Notes: a model not told the origin generated them from the sequence alone. A stretch of DNA of 64,000 bases from Candidatus Paraprevotella stercoravium (GCA_944320795.1 CALUIU010000006.1:1-64000); one strand, 5' to 3'; counted from the stretch's first letter, positions 19,062 to 28,452 are shown. Made by a program: numbers and translations.

Positions 19062-21212
19062 ATGGCAACTTTACAAAAAATCAGAAGCAAAGGCCCACTT
19101 CTTATGATTGTGGTGGGATTGGCGTTGTTTGCATTCATCGCCGAAGAATTCTTCCGCTCTATGCAGTCTGCCTCAGCAGAAAGCAAGCAGAGAGTAGGTG
19201 AAATTTACGGAGAGTCCTTGTCATACCAAGACTTCCAGGCTATGGTAGACGAGTACACCGAAGTAGTTAAGTTAACCCGCGGAGCCAACTCTTTGGACAG
19301 CGAAGAAATGACTCAGATCAGAGACCAGGTATGGAACACATACGTACAGAACAAGCTGATTGAGCATGAAGCAGAGAAACTGGGTCTGACTGTTACTGAT
19401 GCAGAAGTACAGGAAATTATCAACAAAGGACAGAGCCAGTATCTGATGCAGACTCCATTCCGCAACGAGCAGACCGGTGCTTTTGATGTAAACATGCTGA
19501 AGAAATTCCTTGCAGACTACGATAACATGAAAAAGAACCCGTCACAAATGCCGGCTGACTATATCCAATACTATGAAAGCCTGTTCAAGATGTGGCAGTT
19601 CATCGAAAAGAGCATCAAGCAAGAAGCACTTGTCAACAAATACCAGTCTCTTCTGGCACATACAGTAATCAGCAACCCGGTATCAGCCAAGATGAATTTT
19701 GAAGGACGCGTCAACGAAAGTGACGTCCTGTTGGCTTCCGTACCTTTCACTACAATTGCCGACAGCACCATCAAGGTTGAAGACGCGGATCTGAAGGCCA
19801 AATACGAAGAGATGAAAGAGAACTTCAAACAAATCAGCGAAAGCCGTGACTTCAAATATATCAGCGTAAGAGTCAGAGCCAGCGAAAAGGATAAGGCAGA
19901 CTTGAAGAAAGAAATGGACGAAGTCAGCAAGCAGTTGGTAGAAGGAGGCAATATCGCCAAGATCGTACGCGAAGGAGGTTCATTAGTAAACTATTCTGAG
20001 ATCCCGGTCGGCAAAGCTGCATTACCAGGCGACATCGCCATGCAGTTAGACACAATGACCCTGAACAAGGTTGTAGGTCCTTATTACAATCCGGGTGATC
20101 AGACATATAATGTCGTAAAACTGATGGATCGCGTATCTGCACCGGATTCTATCCAGTATCGCCAGATTCAGATCGCAGGAGCTGATGAAGCTACAAATAC
20201 CAAAACAGCAGACAGCATCATGACTGCTTTGAATAATGGTACTCCATTTGATTCTATCGCCAAGAAATATGGCCAGACAGGCGAAAAGATCTGGATTACA
20301 TCCAGAAATTATGAAGGTGCCACGATGGGCGCTGATGATCTGAAATATATCAAGGCAATCAGAAACGGTAATGTAAACGAATTGCAGAACCTGAAAATCT
20401 CACAGGCAAATATTATCCTACAGGTAACAGACCGTCGTGCCATGGATACAAAGTATGATGTGGCTATTGTAAAATGCCCGGTTATTTTCAGCAATGAAAC
20501 TTACTCTAAGGCATACAATGACTTCAGTCAGTTCCTGGCTGCCAATCCAACCCTAGAGGCAATGGAAGCCAATGCGGCAAAAGCAGGTTATCAGTTGCTG
20601 ACGCAGAAAGATATGTTCAGCAACCAGCATACAGTTGCCGGTATCAGTAACACCAGCGAAGCTTTGAGATGGCTGTTCAATGAGGATACAGAAGTGAACA
20701 GTGTTTCCAAGATGTATGAATGCGGCAATAACGACAATATGCTGGTCGTTGCCTTGACTGCCGTAAATCCTGTAGGTTACCGTTCAATGGAAAGCGTAAA
20801 AGACATTCTGACCCGCGAAGTGATCAAAGACAAGAAAGCAAAACAGATTTCAGAGAAGATGGCTGCATGGAAGAGTGTAAACGATGCCCGACAGATGACA
20901 GGTGCCGTAGTTGATACAGTAAAACACATTACATTCAATTCACCTGTATTCGTTAGCGCAACAGGTAGTAACGAACCTGCCATTAACGGTGCTGTAGACA
21001 AGACCAACAAGGGTCAGTTCAAGAGTGGCGTAAAAGGTATGGCCGGTGTGTATGCCTTCCAGGTACTGAACAAGACAAAAGGACAGGAAAAAATGGACGC
21101 CAAGGCTGAAGAAAACATGTTGAACAGCAAGAATATGCGTGGCATGGGCCAGTTCATCATGGATTTGTATAACAAAGCAGAAGTAATGGATCATAGATAT
21201 CTGTTCTTCTAA
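19062..21212 (+). CDS. PpiD-like peptidyl-prolyl isomerase
   Basis: A 716-residue membrane-anchored periplasmic foldase. One N-terminal membrane span (about residues 10-30), a SurA_N-type chaperone region (VQNKLIEHEAEKLGLTVTDA), then a parvulin domain around SIQYRQIQIAGADEA to FDSIAKKYGQTG, followed by a long C-terminal chaperone part. PpiD proteins sit by the Sec translocon and help outer-membrane proteins fold. It ends a run of envelope genes (barrel protein, lptC), which fits that role. Confidence 0.9.
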   Translation: MATLQKIRSKGPLLMIVVGLALFAFIAEEFFRSMQSASAESKQRVGEIYGESLSYQDFQAMVDEYTEVVKLTRGANSLDSEEMTQIRDQVWNTYVQNKLIEHEAEKLGLTVTDAEVQEIINKGQSQYLMQTPFRNEQTGAFDVNMLKKFLADYDNMKKNPSQMPADYIQYYESLFKMWQFIEKSIKQEALVNKYQSLLAHTVISNPVSAKMNFEGRVNESDVLLASVPFTTIADSTIKVEDADLKAKYEEMKENFKQISESRDFKYISVRVRASEKDKADLKKEMDEVSKQLVEGGNIAKIVREGGSLVNYSEIPVGKAALPGDIAMQLDTMTLNKVVGPYYNPGDQTYNVVKLMDRVSAPDSIQYRQIQIAGADEATNTKTADSIMTALNNGTPFDSIAKKYGQTGEKIWITSRNYEGATMGADDLKYIKAIRNGNVNELQNLKISQANIILQVTDRRAMDTKYDVAIVKCPVIFSNETYSKAYNDFSQFLAANPTLEAMEANAAKAGYQLLTQKDMFSNQHTVAGISNTSEALRWLFNEDTEVNSVSKMYECGNNDNMLVVALTAVNPVGYRSMESVKDILTREVIKDKKAKQISEKMAAWKSVNDARQMTGAVVDTVKHITFNSPVFVSATGSNEPAINGAVDKTNKGQFKSGVKGMAGVYAFQVLNKTKGQEKMDAKAEENMLNSKNMRGMGQFIMDLYNKAEVMDHRYLFF

Positions 21213-21242
21213 TATCAGAATCACGTTTCATTATATCTAATA

Positions 21243-21275
21243 AAAAGTGCACCGTTTTGCGGTGCACTTTTTTTA
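21243..21275 (+). terminator. Terminator after the PpiD-like gene
   Basis: Perfect 12-bp stem (21243-21254 with 21260-21271), 5-base loop, followed by a T tract on the plus strand. Confidence 0.9.
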
Positions 21276-21416
21276 TCCCCTCATTTCAATCAAATTCTAA
21301 TGATTCAGTTTGTTTTTCTGATCCGATGGCTTTGAAATACTGCATCTGTATTATAATTATTTTCTTTGCTTCTCATGATACAGATAAAAGAAGAAGCAAA
21401 GTAAATGAATGGATTA

Positions 21417-21448
21417 TTTGCGAATCCGTTGAGAATGCGCTATTTTTG
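21417..21448 (+). promoter_or_regulatory. Promoter of AAA_9 gene A
   Basis: TTTG (21417-21420), 20 bases, TATTTTTG (21441-21448): an exact Bacteroidales promoter 32 bases before the ATG. A 10-bp inverted repeat (21364-21373 with 21392-21401) lies just upstream. Confidence 0.75.
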
Positions 21449-21479
21449 TAAATAAACAGGGATACAAAAAACAGAGCGC

Positions 21480-23036
21480 ATGATGATCCGAAAATATCCG
21501 GTAGGCATACAGAATTTTGAAGACCTCCGCAAAGAGGGCTACTGTTATGTGGACAAGACTGAGCTGATGTATCAGTTGGTGCAGAGTGGAAAATATTACT
21601 TCCTGAGCCGTCCAAGACGCTTCGGAAAAAGTCTGCTGCTATCTACGATACAGGCTTATTTTGAAGGAAAAAAAGAACTGTTTCGCGGACTTGCAATCGA
21701 GCAGTTGGAACAGGAATGGAATATTTATCCGATATTGCATCTGGATTTGAACGCACAAAAGTATGACACGCCGGAGAGTCTGTACAGCATGCTCAACGAT
21801 GCTTTGTGCAACTGGGAAAGTCAATATGAAACACGCTCTAGCGAAGCAACCCATTCCCTGCGCTTTCAGGGAGTGATTCAGCGTGCCGCCGAAAAATACG
21901 GCCAGCAAGTCGTTGTCCTGATCGACGAATACGACAAACCCATGCTTCAGGCTATCGGCAATGAAGCGCTGCGAACAGAATACCGCAACACCCTGAAGGC
22001 CTTTTATGGGGTATTGAAGAGTTGTGACAAGTATCTGCGCTTTGCCATGCTGACCGGTGTCACCAAATTCAGCAAGGTCAGCGTATTCAGCGATCTGAAC
22101 AATCTGATGGATATTTCCTTATCCTCACGTTTCGCTTCCATCTGCGGAATCACGGAACAGGAACTACACCAGTACTTTAAAGAGGACATCAGATTACTGG
22201 GTGAAAGCCAAGGAATGTCTCCGGAAGACACTGCACAGGAACTGAAACAATGGTATGACGGCTATCACTTTTCGGATAGAAGCGAAGACATTTATAATCC
22301 CTTCAGTCTGCTCAATACTTTTGCACAAAGGCAATTCGGCAGCTATTGGTTCGAAACAGGTACACCTACATTCTTGGTGGAACTGCTGAAACACTGTCAT
22401 TATGACCTGAACCGTCTGACGCAGGAAATGGCCATGGCGGATTCTCTCAACGGAATGGACTCCATGGAAGAGAACCCCGTGCCGATTCTTTACCAGAGCG
22501 GGTATCTCACCATCAAAGACTTTGATCGGGAGTTCCGGTACTATACTTTAGGCTTTCCGAATAAAGAGGTGGAAGAAGGATTTACCAAATTCCTGCTTCC
22601 GCATTATGCGCATCTGTCTTCCGGGAACTCAGCATTCGAACTGAGTCGTTTTGTACAGGAAGTGCGTGGCGGTCAGACTGACGCCTTTATGAAAAGGCTG
22701 CAAAGTTTCTTCGCCGACTGTCCGTATGAGCTGGCACGTGATCTGGAACGCCATTATCAGAACGTGCTTTTCATTGTCTTCAAACTTTTGGGATTCTACA
22801 CACAGGCGGAATATCACACTTCAGAAGGTCGTATTGACCTTGTCGTGCAGACCACGGACTATATTTATTTGATGGAGTTCAAGCTGGAAGGCACTGCCGA
22901 AGAGGCCTTGCGCCAGATCAACGAAAAGCATTATGCCCTACCCTTTGCGTCCGATCCCCGGAAACTTTTTAAAATCGGCGTGAACTTCAGCAATGCTATC
23001 CGAGGCATCGAAAAATGGTTAATCGAGGAAAAATAA
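21480..23036 (+). CDS. AAA_9 ATPase with C-terminal PD-(D/E)XK domain (copy A)
   Basis: A 518-residue protein of the AAA-ATPase-like/PDDEXK_9 family. Walker A reads SRPRRFGKSL (43-52), Walker B VVLIDEYDKP (145-154), and a sensor-like MLTGVTKFSKVSVF follows near 195. A PD-(D/E)XK nuclease-like core is at about 450-485 (RIDLVVQ, then LMEFKLEGTAEEALRQI). The family is greatly expanded in gut Bacteroidetes and its biological role is not established. Start at 21480 or the adjoining ATG at 21483. Closely related to copy B at 25586; both have promoters of the same layout. Confidence 0.93.
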   Translation: MMIRKYPVGIQNFEDLRKEGYCYVDKTELMYQLVQSGKYYFLSRPRRFGKSLLLSTIQAYFEGKKELFRGLAIEQLEQEWNIYPILHLDLNAQKYDTPESLYSMLNDALCNWESQYETRSSEATHSLRFQGVIQRAAEKYGQQVVVLIDEYDKPMLQAIGNEALRTEYRNTLKAFYGVLKSCDKYLRFAMLTGVTKFSKVSVFSDLNNLMDISLSSRFASICGITEQELHQYFKEDIRLLGESQGMSPEDTAQELKQWYDGYHFSDRSEDIYNPFSLLNTFAQRQFGSYWFETGTPTFLVELLKHCHYDLNRLTQEMAMADSLNGMDSMEENPVPILYQSGYLTIKDFDREFRYYTLGFPNKEVEEGFTKFLLPHYAHLSSGNSAFELSRFVQEVRGGQTDAFMKRLQSFFADCPYELARDLERHYQNVLFIVFKLLGFYTQAEYHTSEGRIDLVVQTTDYIYLMEFKLEGTAEEALRQINEKHYALPFASDPRKLFKIGVNFSNAIRGIEKWLIEEK

Positions 23037-23142
23037 AAAGGAGAAAATCCGATTCATCTGAAAAGCCCGAGATGATAGATTTCAAACACTGATTATCTCT
23101 TTCTGAATATAAAACAATAACCAAAACTAAACTTTAGGGAAC

Positions 23143-23826
23143 ATGAAGATCATATACGCTACAATCAGCAAGACCGGAAAGCGTCCGCAAAACGAAGATG
23201 CTGTTCTGGTGTCTGATGCACCGGAAAGAGAAAGATGGACCGGCATTGTCTGCGACGGTTTGGGCGGACATAAGGGCGGAGAAATAGCCAGCAATACAGT
23301 GATCACAGCCTTTATGAATTACTGGACGGACCAGGAAAAGCAGGAAGATTCCAAAGAAAAGATACTCTATGCCTGTGCCTCGGCTTTCAAAGAGCTGAAT
23401 GCAAAGGCCAATGAATTGCATCATCTGGAGATGGGAACCACTTTAGTCATGGCCAGCATCAAACAGGAGCAGTTCACTGCGGTACACGTAGGCGACAGCA
23501 GATGTTATCTTTTCAGAAAAGACAGCGGACTCTTGTTTCAAACGCGTGACCACACGGAGAACAGTTTCGGATGGGAAGTGATAAACCGTTGTTTCTTCTC
23601 TTACGATCCGATAAAGGCCTATCCGGATATCATGCAGTTTCCCGTCAAATCCGGTGACCGTATTCTGCTATGCTCCGACGGAGTCTATAAAAGCATGACT
23701 CCGGAAGCACTTCAGGCCCTGATGAAGAAACATGATACTCCAGAGCAGATTGTGGAAGAAATCGATCGGATCTGTCAGACCGAATCGCACGACAACTATT
23801 CGGCCATCGTCGCTTTTTGCGAATAA
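23143..23826 (+). CDS. PP2C-type serine/threonine protein phosphatase
   Basis: A 227-residue stand-alone PPM phosphatase. All core motifs are present: RPQNEDA, CDGLGGHKGGE, MGTTL, VHVGDSRCYLF, LLCSDGVYKSM and SHDNYSAIV, so the Asp residues that bind the metal pair are intact and the enzyme should be active. There is no sensor or membrane domain. No Ser/Thr kinase gene lies in the window, so its substrate is unknown. It begins 106 bases after AAA_9 copy A and may be read through from it. Confidence 0.93.
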   Translation: MKIIYATISKTGKRPQNEDAVLVSDAPERERWTGIVCDGLGGHKGGEIASNTVITAFMNYWTDQEKQEDSKEKILYACASAFKELNAKANELHHLEMGTTLVMASIKQEQFTAVHVGDSRCYLFRKDSGLLFQTRDHTENSFGWEVINRCFFSYDPIKAYPDIMQFPVKSGDRILLCSDGVYKSMTPEALQALMKKHDTPEQIVEEIDRICQTESHDNYSAIVAFCE

Positions 23827-23871
23827 CCTTATTGAAAAACATTTCTTCAAACCATACAAACAAAACAAAGA

Positions 23872-23915
23872 ACAGCGGACGGAAAGACAGGTCATTACAA
23901 CTTTCCGTCCGCTGT
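23872..23915. terminator. Bidirectional terminator between convergent genes
   Basis: Perfect 15-bp stem (23872-23886 with 23901-23915). The minus side continues TCTTTGTTTTGTTTG and the plus side TATTCTTATAC, so it can serve the PP2C gene and the convergent protease-like gene. Confidence 0.8.
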
Positions 23916-23950
23916 TATTCTTATACTTTATCTGCCTATAACCTGCACGC

Positions 23951-25261
23951 CTATTCCATCCGGAGCCACATATCCTTAAAATTGAGAATCATCTTATCAA
24001 AAGCTGTCATCTCGGGCAATCCATACAGCATATCAAACTCTTCTCCCTGAAGATCGCCTTCCATGGCCACTCTTACAGAATCGGATTTAACGGTACGATC
24101 CCCAATTTTATAATGCATGTCTGTATAACCAATCTTGGCAGATCTCACTCCTCCGGCTCCGGCATAACGCAAGGTATCTGTTGCAGTCATACCTTCGAAC
24201 AGATTCCGGTTACGGTCAAAATACTTAAAGGTAAGACCGTGATAAGCAGCACCACTGTCCAGATGAGCATCTATATATGTCTGTGACTTACAGTCATACA
24301 AAGACAAAACGAACGCCTTTCCGGCAGACCGGTAAATATTGGGAGCATAAGACGGTTTTGCAGACAGTTTCCCGGGAACAATAAGATTACAATTGGCAAA
24401 ATCAAACTGAATCTCACCAAGCGGCATCATGGTCTGAGTACCCAGCACACAATGCAAACCGATTTCCTTAAGCTGGGTATCGGCTTCGGCATTTCCCGTT
24501 GAAAAATCAATGATCTGGAAAGGCACGTTCCTATAGACGATTTCACCCAAGCAAACAGAGTCTACAATGGCAAACTTGCTGTTCACATTGGATACACCGC
24601 TAATCTGAGTCCCGGCAAAATCATAAAGTTTGAGATTCAGTTTGCGGGCCATCTCCTCCGACATCACGTTGGCTCCCGCGCCCGTATCATAATTTACCCG
24701 AACCGTTTCTCCTTGAATCTGGACCGAAAGACAAATCAAACCCGGATTCTCACGTTTTCCGGAAAGGTAACTGAAAGGTATGCGAATCTCCTTTGCCGGT
24801 TTGATTACCTGAAAGCCACCGGCATCACACAACGCCGCATATTGGTTTTCTGTAGCCACAAACAGCGGTTCTGTGGGCACTTGCGCCTGTGCCAGAGCCG
24901 TATTGTAGGCATGCATCATCTGATAAGCATCATTCCACAATCCCAAACGGGCGGCATCATCCGACATCAGATACAATACATTGGCCACACCTCCGCCCAA
25001 ATCACCCTGATACTTCTCCAACAGAATGCCGCCATAGTGCATGGCCGAATCCGGCTCGTTATAGAAATGGGCCACAAAGAAGCGGGATAATGTCCTCAAA
25101 AACGGACTTTGTATATGCCCCCCCTCCTCCATGTAAATCTTTCTCAACTGATGCCAGGACTCACTGTTCATGGCATTTCCGATACGCTCATCAACACTTT
25201 GTGCAGCAGACACATTCACAAACAGGAAAGCCAGCAAAACATAGGAAATGATTCTTTTCAT
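23951..25261 (-). CDS. Retropepsin-like aspartyl protease, exported
   Basis: A 436-residue protein with signal peptide (MKRIISYVLLAFLFVNVSAA). Two retropepsin-type half-sites are visible: NYDTGAGANVMS in the middle and HLDSGAAYHG in the C-terminal half, each with the Asp-(T/S)-Gly triad, so one chain could form a complete bilobal active site. An N-terminal helical region of about 150 residues has no recognised fold. Similar two-DTG proteins are common in Bacteroidetes with unknown substrates. Start chosen at MKRI (25261); nine upstream codons do not encode a signal. Confidence 0.82.
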   Translation of the reverse strand: MKRIISYVLLAFLFVNVSAAQSVDERIGNAMNSESWHQLRKIYMEEGGHIQSPFLRTLSRFFVAHFYNEPDSAMHYGGILLEKYQGDLGGGVANVLYLMSDDAARLGLWNDAYQMMHAYNTALAQAQVPTEPLFVATENQYAALCDAGGFQVIKPAKEIRIPFSYLSGKRENPGLICLSVQIQGETVRVNYDTGAGANVMSEEMARKLNLKLYDFAGTQISGVSNVNSKFAIVDSVCLGEIVYRNVPFQIIDFSTGNAEADTQLKEIGLHCVLGTQTMMPLGEIQFDFANCNLIVPGKLSAKPSYAPNIYRSAGKAFVLSLYDCKSQTYIDAHLDSGAAYHGLTFKYFDRNRNLFEGMTATDTLRYAGAGGVRSAKIGYTDMHYKIGDRTVKSDSVRVAMEGDLQGEEFDMLYGLPEMTAFDKMILNFKDMWLRME

Positions 25262-25452
25262 ACTTGTTGCTTTACAAAAATGATACATCTACCTAAAAAA
25301 AGCATCTGAGACACAATCCTTCGGAAATGACCAACCCGATTACTATAGAAAGCATTTTCTATAATAGCATGACCACCCCAATTGATTGTCTCGTTATAAA
25401 ATTACAAAAAATATTTTTACCCCCCCAATTTAACATTATTAAATATTAATCA

Positions 25453-25515
25453 GCGTGAAATTCAGCAATGCCACCCAAAAGCATTGAGACATGATTCATA
25501 GAGGAAAAATAAAAA
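25453..25515 (+). pseudogene. 3' remnant of a third AAA_9 gene
   Basis: This stretch aligns with the last 20 codons plus stop of AAA_9 copy A (22978-23039): it shares gcgtgaa, ttcagcaatg, a GCAT block and an identical gaggaaaaataaaaa end, with roughly four of five bases matching and one gap. The frame is broken by an early TGA. Similarity continues weakly into the flank beyond the stop (CCG-TTCATTTGATAA versus CCGATTCATCTGAAAA). The rest of the 25262-25585 gap holds only AT-rich DNA and the copy B promoter. Confidence 0.7.
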
Positions 25516-25526
25516 TCAACCGTTCA

Positions 25527-25558
25527 TTTGATAATCCCCATGAAATACACTATTTTTG
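25527..25558 (+). promoter_or_regulatory. Promoter of AAA_9 gene B
   Basis: TTTG (25527-25530), 20 bases, TATTTTTG (25551-25558), 28 bases before the ATG and built like the copy A promoter. Confidence 0.75.
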
Positions 25559-25585
25559 TGAGGAAACGATAAAACAGACTGCTCT

Positions 25586-27163
25586 ATGAAATATCCGATA
25601 GGAATACAGAGTTTTGACCAGATCATCGAAGACGGGTATGTGTATATTGACAAAACCGATCTGGTGTACCGACTGGCAACGGAAGGGAAAATATATTTCC
25701 TCAGCCGGCCGCGCCGTTTCGGGAAAAGCCTGCTGGTCTCTACCCTGAAAAACTATTTTCTGGGACGGAAGGAACTTTTCAAGGGACTGAAAATAGACGC
25801 CCTGGAAAAGGACTGGAAGGTTTATCCCGTATTCCATATTGATTTCAATGGTTCCAACTTCACCAAACAAGGTATTCTGGAGAACCGCATCGGAAGCTAT
25901 ATATCCGATTGGGAAAAACTATACTCACTGGAATCCAAAGAGATTGCAACAGATCTGGGCAACCGTTTTATCCGGGTGCTTCGCGCCGCTCATGAGCAGA
26001 GTGGCCGCCGTGCCGTGGTGCTTGTCGATGAATACGACAAACCGGTGCTCGATGTGCTGGATGTGGACAAGAATCTGGAGGAGGAGCACCGCAACATTCT
26101 GAAAAGCTTCTATTCGGTGTTCAAAGGGGCTGACGAGCATCTGCAGTTCGTATTCCTTACCGGAGTGACCAAATTCTCACAGGTCAGCGTATTCAGCGGA
26201 TTCAACCAACCGTTGGATATCAGCATGCACAGCAAGTATGAAACGCTTTGCGGTATCTCTCAGGAGGAACTGAATGCGGTTTTTCGGGAACCGATTGAAG
26301 AAATGGCAGCAGTTTACAGATGTTCCTATGAAGAAATGATGGCTCTGCTTAAGGCACAATACGACGGGTATCATTTCAGCGATCTCATGACGGATATCTA
26401 TAACCCGTTCAGTCTGCTGAACGCATTCGAGTCCCAGCGCATCAGCGACTTTTGGTTCAAAAGCGGAACCCCGACTTATCTCATCCGCCTTCTTTCGCAT
26501 ACGGACGAGAATATGAGCGAGATTACCGGAAAGTACTACACAGCTGAAGAATTCATCGACTATAAGGCCAATATCGAGCAGCCCCTGCCGATGATTTATC
26601 AGAGTGGTTATCTCACCATAAAGGATTTTGATTTTCGTCGAAACGCCTTCCTGCTTGATTATCCCAATAATGAAGTGAAAAAAGGATTTCTGGCTCTGAT
26701 TGCAGGCAGTTATTTCAATACACGCGAGAGTATTTACTCTTGGATACAGAATGCAGCCTTTCAGTTACAGGACGGAAAACTCGACGAATTCCGCAGCGGA
26801 CTGACATCTTTTCTGGCTAGTATCCCTTACACCATGCGACGCAAGGAGAACGAACGCGAAAAGGAACGTTATTTCCATTACACGTTCTATCTCATCATGC
26901 GCCTGATCAGTGTCTATACGGTGTACACGGAAAAAATGCAGAGCTATGGACGGGTGGACTGTATCGTAGAGACAAACGATTATGTCTATATCTTCGAATT
27001 CAAACTGGACGGCACAGCCGACGAGGCCATGCACCAGATTGAAGCAAAAGGCTATGCCCGCGAATACGAAGCGGACAAGCGAAAGGTTTATCTCATCGGC
27101 GCCGTGTTCTCTTCAGAAACCGGAACGATTGAAGATTGGAAATCTGCTCCCGAAACAATTTAA
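25586..27163 (+). CDS. AAA_9 ATPase with C-terminal PD-(D/E)XK domain (copy B)
   Basis: A 525-residue paralogue of copy A. Walker A RPRRFGKSLL (41-50), Walker B VVLVDEYDKPV, FLTGVTKFSQVSVF, and a C-terminal nuclease-like core with RVDCIVET and IFEFKLDGTADEAMHQI. The two copies share domain order and motif spacing but have diverged throughout, so the duplication is not recent. Its 3' end points into the truncated avd-like gene at 27233, and it occupies the side where the rest of a DGR would be expected. Confidence 0.93.
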   Translation: MKYPIGIQSFDQIIEDGYVYIDKTDLVYRLATEGKIYFLSRPRRFGKSLLVSTLKNYFLGRKELFKGLKIDALEKDWKVYPVFHIDFNGSNFTKQGILENRIGSYISDWEKLYSLESKEIATDLGNRFIRVLRAAHEQSGRRAVVLVDEYDKPVLDVLDVDKNLEEEHRNILKSFYSVFKGADEHLQFVFLTGVTKFSQVSVFSGFNQPLDISMHSKYETLCGISQEELNAVFREPIEEMAAVYRCSYEEMMALLKAQYDGYHFSDLMTDIYNPFSLLNAFESQRISDFWFKSGTPTYLIRLLSHTDENMSEITGKYYTAEEFIDYKANIEQPLPMIYQSGYLTIKDFDFRRNAFLLDYPNNEVKKGFLALIAGSYFNTRESIYSWIQNAAFQLQDGKLDEFRSGLTSFLASIPYTMRRKENEREKERYFHYTFYLIMRLISVYTVYTEKMQSYGRVDCIVETNDYVYIFEFKLDGTADEAMHQIEAKGYAREYEADKRKVYLIGAVFSSETGTIEDWKSAPETI

Positions 27164-27232
27164 TCGAAACAATTGCTCTAAAATATCCACTCATTGGAAA
27201 ATCACTGATGGATCGGGTCTACCTCTCTATAT

Positions 27233-27352
27233 TTAAATTTTTTCTCCCAACATGAAACGAAAGTCACGCTGCATGTATTTCATCAGGCCGACAATTTGAA
27301 GCATCAATTGATAGGAAGCTCCATATACCGGAAAATTGACATAAATAGCCAT
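27233..27352 (-). pseudogene. Truncated avd-like four-helix-bundle gene
   Basis: A 39-codon frame beginning MAIYVNFPVYGASYQLM and ending MLGEKI then TAA. The sequence matches the opening of the four-helix-bundle (Avd-type) proteins that accompany reverse transcriptases in Bacteroidales DGRs; family members run to about 110-130 residues and usually continue straight after a (T/M)LGEKI motif. The start lies 6 bases after the stop of the preceding gene, as expected for an operon. The remaining helices are missing and the sequence after 27233 bears no resemblance to them, so this is a stump. Recognition is by eye from a short sequence. Confidence 0.6.
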
Positions 27353-27358
27353 ACCATA

Positions 27359-27844
27359 TCAAGATTCCTTTGTTACCCATATTTCTTTTATCTGCTTACG
27401 CAATTCTGCCAGAAACACCACACAAGCCATCGGTGTGCTTTCTTCCAACGGATAATCCAGCACCTTTTGACATAAAGCGCGAAGCGAATCCTGTTTTTCC
27501 GTGCTATTGCTCAGACTGGTTATCGGAATGGAAGCCAACCAACTGGCGTAATCTTCGGAAAGTTTCTGTTCGTCATCATTCAAATAGACCAGTACAGTAT
27601 CACCCTTCATCTCATACCTTCTTCCTGACACAAACTTTTCCAAACTACTTTTCGGGAAACCGATATAAACCACTTCGCAACCCGCCTTCCGAACAAAACG
27701 CCGAAAGGCCTTGAACGGGTGGAGCAAGCCACAGGCCAACCAAGCACTTTCCTGATAAGCCTTATAAAAGCTGCCTTCACCAAGGAACAGAATCGTCCCA
27801 TCAGGACGAAACTGCTCAGTTTGTAATTTCTCTTTTATCGTCAT
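27359..27844 (-). CDS. DGR-associated hypothetical protein
   Basis: A 161-residue cytoplasmic protein. The ATG at 27844 (MTIKEKLQTEQFRPDGTILF) is preferred to a TTG two codons upstream. It opens with a TEQFRPDGTILFLGEGSFYKAY motif region and contains GCEVVYIGFPKSSLEKF. Proteins of this pattern are, to my recollection, found between Fib_succ_major target genes and avd/reverse transcriptase genes in Bacteroides DGR loci; the placement here, between such a gene and an avd-like stump, agrees. Biochemical role unknown. Confidence 0.7.
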   Translation of the reverse strand: MTIKEKLQTEQFRPDGTILFLGEGSFYKAYQESAWLACGLLHPFKAFRRFVRKAGCEVVYIGFPKSSLEKFVSGRRYEMKGDTVLVYLNDDEQKLSEDYASWLASIPITSLSNSTEKQDSLRALCQKVLDYPLEESTPMACVVFLAELRKQIKEIWVTKES

Positions 27845-27870
27845 AAGCAAAAAAAATAAAAATTTTCGAC

Positions 27871-27881
27871 CTGCTTCGCAG
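27871..27881 (-). repeat. GCGAAGC mini-hairpin downstream of the target gene
   Basis: Minus-strand CTGCGAAGCAG, 63 bases after the target-gene stop. The GCGAAGC core is known to form an unusually stable DNA mini-hairpin. Some DGRs need a hairpin just after the variable region; this one is short, so the link is tentative. Confidence 0.35.
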
Positions 27882-28343
27882 TTTTTAGATCAATAAGCGA
27901 GACAAGCCCACATTAAAAAAATCGAACTCGGAACACAAATACCTTTAATCTGTGACAGGACGAACGGCATGACCACGAAAACGATAATCTTGGCTTTTAA
28001 TAGCACCATTACTATCAAAATATAAGTGATAAGCATCGGAATCATAACTCTCGATAAGTGTGCTCGTCCAATAATCACCACCTCCTCCCAAGCCATAATG
28101 GTTTGCACTAAGACGATAACCGACAGCAGGAAGAAAAATACAATTACCATTAGGACCCGTTACTTTTTGACCTTTTATACCATTATAAAGAGTCCATGTC
28201 CAAACACAATTATCTATGAGTTCCTGCATTTCCTCCATTGTGGGCATTCGCCAACTACCTCCCCATAGAGTACGGGCTACATCATATTCGGTTCTACCAA
28301 TATTATCGCCTATAAAAATCCAGCCTTCGTTTTCCTTATAATA

Positions 28344-28349
28344 TAAATA
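28344..28349. repeat. Left target-site duplication
   Basis: TAAATA, identical to 29375-29380 on the other side of the element. Confidence 0.85.
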
Positions 28350-28367
28350 ACGTGAGTTCGACGAATT
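28350..28367 (+). repeat. IS982 left inverted repeat
   Basis: ACGTGAGTTCGACGAATT, 18 of 18 identical to the inverted right end at 29357-29374. Confidence 0.9.
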
Positions 28368-28452
28368 ATAAGTTCCTGTAAATTTGGTGATTAGCGAAAA
28401 TTGTTGTAACTTTATAGTGCTGAATTACAAAGATTTACAAACAATAATCGCT

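Noticed and set aside
27164-27232. DGR template repeat or reverse transcriptase fragment after the avd stump
   Set aside because: The 69 bases show no similarity to the target's variable-region-like segment and no coding frame.
27890-28150. 86-codon hydrophobic minus-strand frame over the target gene end
   Set aside because: It is an alternative frame of the variable-region-like segment, not a membrane protein gene.
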